This document shows, piece by piece, positions 16,030 to 21,711 of a stretch of DNA of 21,711 nt (positions within the stretch are counted from its first letter, which is position 1; the number at the start of each line of letters is the position of its first letter). A program made the translations under genes and the position numbers. The stretch comes from Accumulibacter sp. (GTDB lineage Bacteria; Pseudomonadota; Gammaproteobacteria; Burkholderiales; Rhodocyclaceae): positions 1 through 21,711 of the forward strand of contig JAISQQ010000011.1 of the NCBI GenBank assembly GCA_031274075.1. Direction: 5' to 3'. A model generated the notes under the pieces. The model ran no database searches, was not told where the DNA came from, and saw nothing but the letters and a program-made list of their open reading frames with translations.

Positions 16030-16506
16030 TCAGACCGCCGTTTCCTTGAGTAGTCGATCGAGATGAATCAGCGTCGGCCGCTCCTTGTCTTGCCGCGCCT
16101 TGCGTTCGGCGAAGTCCGCATCTATCACTTCTTCCGGCTCAATGACCCAGACGGCGGCCAGATCGACGTCACCGAGCCGCTCGCGCAGCTTGACGTAATT
16201 GCGCTGGAAGAGCGGGCCGCTGATGTGGCATTTTAAGGGCTTGCCCTTGATCTGAACCTGACGGCCTTCCTTGCCGAGCAGTGAGATCGACACCTTGCGG
16301 CCGAACCACAGAGCGCCAAGCAGGTTGCGCCCGGTATGCGAGCTTTCGAGGATTTCAAGCAGATGGATGTTGCCGTCGCCGCCGTTGTGTAGCGACTTCT
16401 TGACCACAGCATGGGGATGTCCGTGTTCATCGACGGTCGCAAGGATTTTTGCCGTCTCCTGACTGTTGAGAAGGTCGATGACTTCGGCGGAAAGAATGGC
16501 GCTCAT
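16030..16506 (-). CDS. Pyridoxamine 5'-phosphate oxidase-fold flavin-binding protein
   Basis: This 158-residue protein has the split-barrel PPOX-like pattern: an N-terminal helix (VIDLLNSQETAKILATV), a strand pair around DEHGHPHAVV, then HLLEILESSHTGRNLLGALWFGRKVSISLL, and the charged tail ARQDKERPTLIHLDRLL. Proteins of this fold bind FMN, F420 or heme and act as small reductases or oxidases; which cofactor applies here is not visible. The ATG at 16506 is chosen for the AAAGGA just upstream and because the fold starts there. It lies 23 bases downstream of the radical SAM gene on the same strand, so the two are almost certainly co-transcribed and may share a pathway. Confidence 0.75.
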   Translation of the reverse strand: MSAILSAEVIDLLNSQETAKILATVDEHGHPHAVVKKSLHNGGDGNIHLLEILESSHTGRNLLGALWFGRKVSISLLGKEGRQVQIKGKPLKCHISGPLFQRNYVKLRERLGDVDLAAVWVIEPEEVIDADFAERKARQDKERPTLIHLDRLLKETAV

Positions 16507-16529
16507 GTTGGTCCTTTCGGGAATCCATG

Positions 16530-17795
16530 TCATTGCAGGCGGGCGAGGTCGGAATCGGGGTGGTTGCCGCAACGGCGATAATCATCGAAATCGACGCGGA
16601 GCTTGTATTTGACTCGCAGGTCTTGCAGCCCTTGTGCGAGACGGATGAAATAATCGAGCGAAGGCGCTTTCTGACCGCGCAAAGCCGAACCGGGACGCGG
16701 AACCCACACGATGTAAACGGTGGTGACTCCCCGTTCGGCCAGGTATTCAGCCTCGGACAGCGTTGCGGACAAAGCATCCTTTTCGCTGCTAAATCCATGC
16801 GGCCGGGCCAGTTCGATACCGCTGACAAGGCCGGTGCCGACGTTGCCGCGTCCGAAAATGTCGACGGCCCGAACCAGCCGCTCACGCCATTCCTTGTAGC
16901 CGACCCATTTTGCCTTGCCTGGGCAGAGCCAGTTGAATTGTTCTTCGTCGAGCACCTCCAGATCGCTCGTGTAGCTCGACAAGCCAGTTTCCTCATAAAG
17001 GCGTGTCAACTGCTTTTCGTTGAAGGCCGAACCGATCAATTGGCTGGGAAACTTTTTTGTCCTGAAAATCTCACCGATGGCTTGCAGCAGTTCGACATAG
17101 AAATCGACCTCGCGGTCAAACAGAGTGTCTCCCTTGATGACCGACCCGGCGGTGAAACAAAGACTGGTGAAACGGCCAGACTCCTTGAGCGCCTCCGTGA
17201 CGGTTTCCCTGACGTCCTCGGGGCGCAGCCGGTTGGGTACGCCAAGTTCCTCGCGCTGTTGCTTGGTGTGGGTGACGATGTCGCAGAATTTGCACCCTTT
17301 GTCTTCGGCCCAGAAGTAACAGAAGCTCGACTGGAAAACATTGAGACGTTGCGGACGGGCGCTAACGATATGGCTCATCGGCTGGCCACTGCTAGTGAAT
17401 TTGCCGTAGTACGCCGGCTTGGACCACAGTTCGACGGCCTCCCGCACTTCACCGTTGTCGACAAGAACGAATTCGCCGTCGAGATAATCGACGATGTAGG
17501 GATCCTGTTCCAGCGGCGTCGGATCGGTGAGAATCGTCGTGCCGTCGCGCAGCAACAGCGATTCCGGCAACGGTTTTATGGCTCCATCGCGCGAACCAAA
17601 AATGTACGGGCTGCGCAATTGGTGAATGGCAGGATCTACGGCGGCCTGGGCGCGATCGGTGTAGCTGACGCCACGCCGTTGAACGTCGATTTTGAGCGCC
17701 ACCAGGCGTGGAAAGCCGGGATGTCCGGCCAGGGTCTCGTCAAACGAGGGTTCTTCCCGATAACGGTTCTTTACCAATGTTACCAATGCGGCCAT
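16530..17795 (-). CDS. Radical SAM protein with an unusual CX8CX2C cluster motif
   Basis: This 421-residue protein is of no radical SAM subfamily I can name. A candidate [4Fe-4S] motif lies at residues 159-171: CYFWAEDKGCKFC, that is C159-X8-C168-X2-C171 instead of the canonical CX3CX2C. Features of a SAM-binding radical barrel follow: SLCFTAGSVIKGD (a GGE-like strand region), SDLEVLD near 278-284, and GTGLVSGIEL (320-329), matching the GXIXGXXE motif. About 155 residues precede the cluster, an unusually long N-terminal part. AAGGAG lies 7 bases before the ATG at 17795. It is the first gene of a pair with the PPOX-fold protein and is convergent with the ssu operon. Its substrate is unknown; a link to organosulfur compounds is inferred only from neighbours. 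Confidence 0.8.
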   Translation of the reverse strand: MAALVTLVKNRYREEPSFDETLAGHPGFPRLVALKIDVQRRGVSYTDRAQAAVDPAIHQLRSPYIFGSRDGAIKPLPESLLLRDGTTILTDPTPLEQDPYIVDYLDGEFVLVDNGEVREAVELWSKPAYYGKFTSSGQPMSHIVSARPQRLNVFQSSFCYFWAEDKGCKFCDIVTHTKQQREELGVPNRLRPEDVRETVTEALKESGRFTSLCFTAGSVIKGDTLFDREVDFYVELLQAIGEIFRTKKFPSQLIGSAFNEKQLTRLYEETGLSSYTSDLEVLDEEQFNWLCPGKAKWVGYKEWRERLVRAVDIFGRGNVGTGLVSGIELARPHGFSSEKDALSATLSEAEYLAERGVTTVYIVWVPRPGSALRGQKAPSLDYFIRLAQGLQDLRVKYKLRVDFDDYRRCGNHPDSDLARLQ

Positions 17796-17891
17796 CCGGT
17801 TTCTCCTTGAGCTTAAGATGTTGGCAATGTTGCTTCACCAGGAAAGATGTAATTCTCGGCGGTCGGCTCACGATACGGAACGATTTATTTT

Positions 17892-17905
17892 TAATTAGCT
17901 AATTA
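17892..17905. promoter_or_regulatory. Perfect palindrome TAATTAGCTAATTA upstream of the radical SAM gene
   Basis: A 14-bp perfect dyad in the AT-rich stretch 97-110 bases upstream of the radical SAM start (minus strand). On that strand TTGCCC precedes it and a TTAAAA-like -10 follows with 17-bp spacing, so the palindrome would sit inside the promoter. The -10 match is poor, so the operator role is tentative. Confidence 0.35.
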
Positions 17906-17960
17906 CTCCGTGGGCAACTTCGGCGGAAAACCTTTGTCCAATTCGTACCGGGTAGGCAGC

Positions 17961-18154
17961 AGCAAGAAATTGGCGACAGGCATTCATCGTAAAACCAACT
18001 CCGGTTTGAAACCCCGCCCGCAAGAAAAGTGCGAAGCTTGAGTACCCCTTTCTTATGGCCGGAGTTTCGACTGTAGCTACTTGGAAGGGGATGCAAACTC
18101 CTTCCAAGTTCGTTCTCAGCGACAGGCATGAATGCCTGTCACTAATTTCTTGCT
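17961..18154. repeat. 194-bp element with 27-bp terminal inverted repeats
   Basis: The arm at 17961-17987 (starting AGCAAGAAATTGG) matches the reverse complement of 18128-18154 at 25 of 27 positions. No gene lies inside. The right arm also forms a separate perfect hairpin, GACAGGCAT-GA-ATGCCTGTC (18121-18140). The structure suggests a small non-autonomous mobile element. It lies within the 17796-18403 intergenic stretch, which has no convincing coding frame. Confidence 0.6.
18079..18109. repeat. Hairpin ACTTGGAAGG-N11-CCTTCCAAGT inside the 194-bp element
   Basis: A perfect 10-bp stem with an 11-base loop. It is nested in the inverted-repeat element and may be one of its internal structural parts. 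No T-tract follows, so it is not a standard terminator. Confidence 0.6.
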
Positions 18155-18204
18155 CGCGGCCTTCTCCGGGAGCAAACCCGGAAGACGGCAAGAACCGGGC
18201 AGTC

Positions 18205-18313
18205 ATGTTCAAATCGACGCCTCGCTCCATCATCCCCAATCCCGCTCTATTACTGGATTACACGCCGATGATGCTCAATTGGCCGGACACTACTGTAGTT
18301 TTATCTTATATGG
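18205..18313 (+). mobile_element. Right-hand IS4-type remnant, transposase C-terminus and end
   Basis: On the plus strand CGACGCCTCG (18215-18224) is identical to the segment encoding LDAS in the left remnant. The following bases resemble the rest of that transposase tail with small deletions. CCGGACACTACTG (18283-18295) and CTTATATG (18305-18312) then repeat, in inverted orientation, the end blocks at 11478-11503. It is a second, shorter and more decayed copy pointing outward. Confidence 0.5.
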
Positions 18314-18355
18314 ATTGAACCAACGGGTCTTTCTGGTTTACGTCAAAGTCGTGTA

Positions 18356-18386
18356 TTCTTAACCCCCCGCCGTGTTTTCCGATAAA
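18356..18386 (+). promoter_or_regulatory. Candidate metY promoter sharing the ssu promoter motifs
   Basis: TTCTTA (18356-18361) is followed by CCCCCCGCC (18363-18371) and TTTTCCGATAA (18375-18385), with GATAAA (18381-18386) as a possible -10. The two longer motifs are identical to those of the ssu promoter, with a 3-base instead of 1-base spacer between them. The -35 is imperfect, so an activator may be needed. The proposed start of transcription is very close to the ATG at 18404. Confidence 0.5.
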
Positions 18387-18403
18387 TTTTTCTTTTCGTC
18401 ATC

Positions 18404-19789
18404 ATGCCAAAATCTTCCCAGCTTTCCAAAGCCGCCAAAATCGCCAGTACCACCGCAAAAGAACCCGCCCGCGCGGGACGGCAAGCCGTGGCGCTCGCGT
18501 CCGAAGCCGCGCCGCTTTCCTTCGATACCCTGTGCATCCAGGGCGGCTATGCGCCGAAATTCGGCGAGCCGCGCATCCTGCCCATCGTCCAGAGCACGAC
18601 CTACAAATATGACGACATCGATCATGTGAACCGGATCATGACCTTGCAGGAGTTCGGGCACAAATACAGCCGAACGAGCAACCCGACGGTGGCGGGCTTC
18701 GAGGCCAGGATCAACCAGTTGGAGGGCGGCGCCGGCGCGGTGGCGACCGCCTCCGGGCAGGCGGCGACCCTGCTTGCCGTCGCCGCCGTCGCGCGCGCGG
18801 GCGATCATATCCTCGCTTCTTCGATGCTCTATGGCGGCAGCTTTACGCTCTTCAATTCGACCTTGAAAAAGTTTGGCGTCAGCGCCAGTTTTTTCGAGCC
18901 GGACGCGCCCTCGCGGGAGATCGAGAAACTGTTCCGCCCCGAAACCCGCGTGCTTTTTGGCGAGACCATCGGCAACCCCGGCCTGGCCATCCTGGATTTC
19001 GCCAGGCTCTCGGCCCTCGCCCGCGCCCACGGCGTTCCGTTCATCGTCGACAACACGCTGGCGACGCCTTATCTTTGCCAGCCGTTCAAGCTTGGCGCGA
19101 ATATCGTGGTGCATTCGGCGACCAAATATATCGACGGTCATGCGACGAGCATCGGCGGAGTGGTGATCGACGGTGGAAATTTCGACTGGACGAACGGCCT
19201 GTTCCCGGAATTCACCGAACCCGACCCGACGTACAACGGCGTGATCTATGCGCAAAAATTCCCGCAGTCGCCTTTCATCTTCAAGGCTCGCGCCCAGTTT
19301 CTGAGGGATTTCGGCGGCTGCCTGAATCCCATGAACGCCTTTCTGTTCAATCTCGGACTGGAAACCCTGCACTTGAGAATGCCGCGCCACGGCGACAACG
19401 CGCTGGCGCTCGCGCGTTTTCTCGCCACGCACCCCAGGGTCGCCTGGGTCAATTATCCCGGCCTCGACGCGAAGGAGAAACGGCGCATTGCCCGTTATTT
19501 CCGCCGCAAGAACGCCAGCGGCATTCTTACTTTCGGCATCGAGGGCGCAAGCGCCGGCAATCTCGACCCGATCCGCCGTTTCGTGAAAAAACTCAAGGTC
19601 GCGGCGCTCGTGGTACACATTGGCGACGCGCGCACCAGCGTGCTGCATCCGGCTTCTTCCACGCACGCGCAATTGAACGCGGCGCAGCTCGACGCGGCGG
19701 GAATTCCCCAGGATATGATCCGCGTCTCCGTCGGTCTTGAAGACATTGCCGACCTGATCGCGGATTTCGATCAGGCTTTGCGGCCCTGA
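18404..19789 (+). CDS. metY: O-acetylhomoserine sulfhydrylase (MetY), PLP-dependent
   Basis: This 461-residue Cys/Met-metabolism PLP enzyme is predicted to make homocysteine from O-acetylhomoserine and sulfide, and possibly cysteine from O-acetylserine. Motifs: TLCIQGGYAP, YSRTSNPTV, LEGGAGAVATASGQAA, the cofactor aspartate region VDNTLATPYL (D216), and the PLP lysine in HSATKYIDGHATSIGG (K241). The insertion DPTYNGVIYAQKF and the ending RVSVGLEDIADLIADFDQAL are MetY-like rather than MetB/MetC-like. The core normally begins near FDTLCIQGG; here about 38 Ala- and Lys-rich residues precede it, and no Shine-Dalgarno sequence precedes the ATG. A start further in has no better support. It would use sulfide released from sulfonates. 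Confidence 0.92.
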   Translation: MPKSSQLSKAAKIASTTAKEPARAGRQAVALASEAAPLSFDTLCIQGGYAPKFGEPRILPIVQSTTYKYDDIDHVNRIMTLQEFGHKYSRTSNPTVAGFEARINQLEGGAGAVATASGQAATLLAVAAVARAGDHILASSMLYGGSFTLFNSTLKKFGVSASFFEPDAPSREIEKLFRPETRVLFGETIGNPGLAILDFARLSALARAHGVPFIVDNTLATPYLCQPFKLGANIVVHSATKYIDGHATSIGGVVIDGGNFDWTNGLFPEFTEPDPTYNGVIYAQKFPQSPFIFKARAQFLRDFGGCLNPMNAFLFNLGLETLHLRMPRHGDNALALARFLATHPRVAWVNYPGLDAKEKRRIARYFRRKNASGILTFGIEGASAGNLDPIRRFVKKLKVAALVVHIGDARTSVLHPASSTHAQLNAAQLDAAGIPQDMIRVSVGLEDIADLIADFDQALRP

Positions 19790-19843
19790 TTTTTCTATTC
19801 ACGAAAGAAGAAAACTCGCGGGCCATCGCCGCGCGACAGGGAG

Positions 19844-19870
19844 GGGAGGCGCCGGGTTTTGACGCCTCCC
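19844..19870. terminator. Hairpin between convergent metY and the enolase-family gene
   Basis: GGGAGGCG (19844-19851) pairs with CGCCTCCC (19863-19870) around an 11-base loop, 55 bases after the metY stop. There is no long T-run, but the place between two converging genes suits a two-way terminator. Confidence 0.5.
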
Positions 19871-19928
19871 TTCGTTCGATGGGGCCGGATCGAGGATCGC
19901 CGGCGGAAACGGCGTCCACACATCCGTG

Positions 19929-21110
19929 TCATGAAATGACTTTTTTGGGTGATCGATTGACTACGTCGTCATTCAGTTCAATGCCCAGGCCGGGTTTGTC
20001 GGGCAAGGCGAAATATCCCTTGACCGGCTGATAATCTTCAAGGACGAGGGACCTGTTTCCCGGACGCAGGAGCCGCACGAAATGCTCCTGGAAAACGTAA
20101 TTCACCGCCGCGGCGGCGACGTGCAAACTCGCGGCGACACAAACAGGGCCGCCGCAAACGTGCATCTGCACCTGTATTCCAAAAATATGCGCCAGATCGC
20201 AGATTTTCTTGGTTTCGGTGATGCCGCCGGCAAGGCAAACATCCGGTTGGGCCAGGCTGATCAGGCGTTCGCGCAGATAGGGTAAAAACTGCCAGCGGGT
20301 ATAGAAACGCTCTCCGCCCGCCAGCGGAATGCGTGTCCGCTCCTTGAGATCGCGCGTCAGGCTGGGGTCCATGAAATGCACCGGTTCTTCCAGATACAGG
20401 CAATCGAATTCCTCCAGCCTTTGCGCCAGCCGGCTCGCCGCTTCCACGGAGCAACGCGAATTGTGCTCCACCAGGATATCCAGATCCCTGCCGCCGGCCT
20501 CGCGCACCGCGCGCACGCGCTCGGCCATGACGTCCAGCGTGCTGCCCGGAATGTCAGGGCCAAGGTGAGGAAGGAAATTCCCGTCTTTGTCGTATCTGAC
20601 CGGATTGATCTTGACGCAGTCATACCCGTCCTCGATCATGGCACGGGTTGTACGGGCGAGGTCTTCCGGCTGGTGATATTTTTGTTCCTCCCCGGCTCCC
20701 CAGCCAAATTGAACCTGGCTGGCATACGCCCGGATCGAATCGTGGCAGGGGCCGCCCAGGAGCTGGTGAATGGGCTGCCCCAGCAGCTTGCCCTTGATGT
20801 CCCAAAGGGCAATATCGATGGCGCTGATGGCAGCGTAGAAAATCGGGCCTGGGCTGTAGCCCCAGAAAGTCTGTGTCTGCAATATGTTCCAGATTTCTTC
20901 GATACGCCGGGGATCCTTGCCGAGCAGAAATTGCTCCGCCATATTCGCGAGCATCCCGGCGGCGCCGGAATGCCCGCAGCCATAGGCAAGCCCTGCTTCA
21001 CCGACGCCGCTGACGCCTTCATCCGTATGGATGCGGATGACTACGGGATGCCATGTCTTCGGCTCGCCCGGAACCGCCAGTTCAAAGATTTCCGCTTTGT
21101 TTATTTTCAT
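19929..21110 (-). CDS. Enolase-superfamily (mandelate racemase/muconate lactonizing type) dehydratase or racemase
   Basis: This is a 393-residue member of the MR/MLE enolase superfamily. These Mg-dependent enzymes abstract a proton next to a carboxylate, often to dehydrate sugar acids. The capping domain is residues 1-115; the barrel follows. Probable metal ligands are E215 (VEHNSR), E241 (YLEEPV) and E267 (AGGERFYTRW). K167 (CVKINP), D290 and H317 (QMHVCGG) are likely catalytic positions. GalD/ManD sugar-acid dehydratases have Asp-x-His at the first site; here it is Glu-His-Asn, so the substrate may differ. The ATG overlaps the stop of the upstream peroxiredoxin-like gene as ATGA. Confidence 0.85.
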   Translation of the reverse strand: MKINKAEIFELAVPGEPKTWHPVVIRIHTDEGVSGVGEAGLAYGCGHSGAAGMLANMAEQFLLGKDPRRIEEIWNILQTQTFWGYSPGPIFYAAISAIDIALWDIKGKLLGQPIHQLLGGPCHDSIRAYASQVQFGWGAGEEQKYHQPEDLARTTRAMIEDGYDCVKINPVRYDKDGNFLPHLGPDIPGSTLDVMAERVRAVREAGGRDLDILVEHNSRCSVEAASRLAQRLEEFDCLYLEEPVHFMDPSLTRDLKERTRIPLAGGERFYTRWQFLPYLRERLISLAQPDVCLAGGITETKKICDLAHIFGIQVQMHVCGGPVCVAASLHVAAAAVNYVFQEHFVRLLRPGNRSLVLEDYQPVKGYFALPDKPGLGIELNDDVVNRSPKKVIS

Positions 21111-21646
21111 GATTCGAGAATCTTCAGCAAGTCATCGTAGGGAGGAATATCCGAAGTTTCCTTGCCATAATGGGCCAGGAGAACCTTGTTCTTTTCGTCG
21201 AAGATGAACACGGCCGGCAGTTGGTATTCATTGCCTTCGAATTTGCCGTGCGAAAGGCCCAATTCCGCGGCTCTGAGCATCTTGGCGAGATGTTCCCTGC
21301 CGCGTTCCGTACCGGGATCCCGCGACCCGATCTGGAAGCTGGCGTAGAGCTTCTGGCGCGGGTCAAGGATGAGCGTGAAGGGGATATCCCTGGCGTCAGC
21401 CTGTTCGCGGATGGTTTCCGCCTCGCTTTGCAGCACGACGTACAGGGCCGCTCCAGTGGCCGCGAAGCGATGGTATTCCCGGCGCAAGTCATGGAGTTCC
21501 AGTTGACAGGCGGTACAGCCATAGTAGCGGAGAAAGAAAACGATGCTTCTTCTTCCCGCGTTTTCCGCAAGAAAACGTTTTTCCTTTTCCCAGGGAGTGT
21601 CAAAAGTAAAGTCGATTCCATTTTCACCTGCTCGTAGCCTGGGCAT
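21107..21646 (-). CDS. Peroxiredoxin-like (AhpC/TSA, thioredoxin-fold) protein
   Basis: This 179-residue cytoplasmic thioredoxin-fold protein has no signal peptide. IVFFLRYYGCTACQLELHDL contains a CxxC pair (C44, C47) at the site where AhpC/TSA-family proteins have the peroxidatic cysteine. Later motifs are FTLILDPRQKLYASFQIGSRD, typical of PRX-like2 proteins, and QLPAVFIFDEKNKVLLAHYG. AGGAG precedes the ATG at 21646. It is translationally coupled to the enolase-superfamily gene, which is odd because a thiol redox protein has no evident role in sugar-acid dehydration. It might act as a peroxidase, reductase or thiol oxidase. Confidence 0.8.
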   Translation of the reverse strand: MPRLRAGENGIDFTFDTPWEKEKRFLAENAGRRSIVFFLRYYGCTACQLELHDLRREYHRFAATGAALYVVLQSEAETIREQADARDIPFTLILDPRQKLYASFQIGSRDPGTERGREHLAKMLRAAELGLSHGKFEGNEYQLPAVFIFDEKNKVLLAHYGKETSDIPPYDDLLKILES

Positions 21647-21690
21647 ATCGTATCTCCTGACGCATTATTGAGGGCTGTTTGCGATCTTCC

Positions 21691-21711
21691 CTGGGAGCGC
21701 GGGGCGCCAGA
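21691..21711. repeat. REP-like unit cut by the window edge
   Basis: CTGGGAGCGCGGGGC opens another copy of the GC-rich palindromic repeat seen near 5.55 kb; the following GCCAG differs slightly. It lies upstream of the peroxiredoxin-like gene and its partner unit would be outside the window. Confidence 0.75.

Noticed and set aside
16527..17810. Plus-strand open frame of 427 codons opposite the radical SAM gene
   Set aside because: The minus strand has the ribosome site, cluster cysteines and SAM motifs; the plus-strand product has no family features.
18055..18318. Small open frame between the radical SAM gene and metY
   Set aside because: It crosses the inverted-repeat element and IS remnant, has no ribosome site, and resembles only decayed transposase DNA.
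18300..18404. SAM riboswitch before metY
   Set aside because: The space between the candidate promoter and the ATG is too short for a known SAM aptamer, and no conserved core was seen.

Overview
The window looks like a chromosomal accessory region of a GC-rich proteobacterium, most likely a betaproteobacterium. That placement rests on the overall base composition, the SsuABC and MetY protein sequences, and a family of GC-rich dispersed palindromes; the genus cannot be fixed from this window. No rRNA, tRNA, CRISPR array or intact transposase was seen.

Layout. (1) 1-159: 3' end of an AbiEii-type nucleotidyltransferase gene. (2) 429-4866: a promoter and operator-like dyad, then a four-gene carbohydrate-type (CUT1) ABC importer: ATPase, binding protein, two permeases. 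(3) 4856-5425, minus: thpR, an RNA 2',3'-cyclic phosphodiesterase. (4) 5443-5809: a non-coding stretch of GC-rich palindromic repeats. (5) 5875-11386: a complete five-gene peptide/opine/glutathione-type (Dpp/Opp) importer. (6) 11478-18313: a segment bracketed by two decayed, oppositely oriented remnants of an IS4-type element. Inside are a serine acetyltransferase relic, an aliphatic-sulfonate importer (ssuF-like TOBE protein, ssuC, ssuB with a C-terminal TOBE domain, ssuA), a strong terminator, two short inverted-repeat elements, and a minus-strand pair encoding a radical SAM protein and a PPOX-fold flavin protein. (7) 18404-19789: metY, O-acetylhomoserine sulfhydrylase. (8) 19929-21646, minus: a peroxiredoxin-like protein translationally coupled to an enolase-superfamily dehydratase or racemase. 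(9) 21691-21711: another copy of the GC-rich palindrome at the edge.

How it fits together. The right half has a sulfur-assimilation theme: sulfonate uptake (Ssu), a relic of cysteine-precursor synthesis (CysE-like), and direct sulfhydrylation of O-acetylhomoserine (MetY). The ssuF and metY upstream regions share two exact motifs, CCCCCCGCC and TTTTCCGATAA, at nearly the same spacing, which points to one sulfur regulon. The desulfonating pair SsuD/SsuE is absent from the window. A radical SAM protein with an unusual CX8CX2C cluster motif and a small flavoprotein lie beside the importer instead. This is the best candidate here for an undescribed, possibly oxygen-independent, organosulfur-processing system. 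That function is inference, not something the sequence proves.
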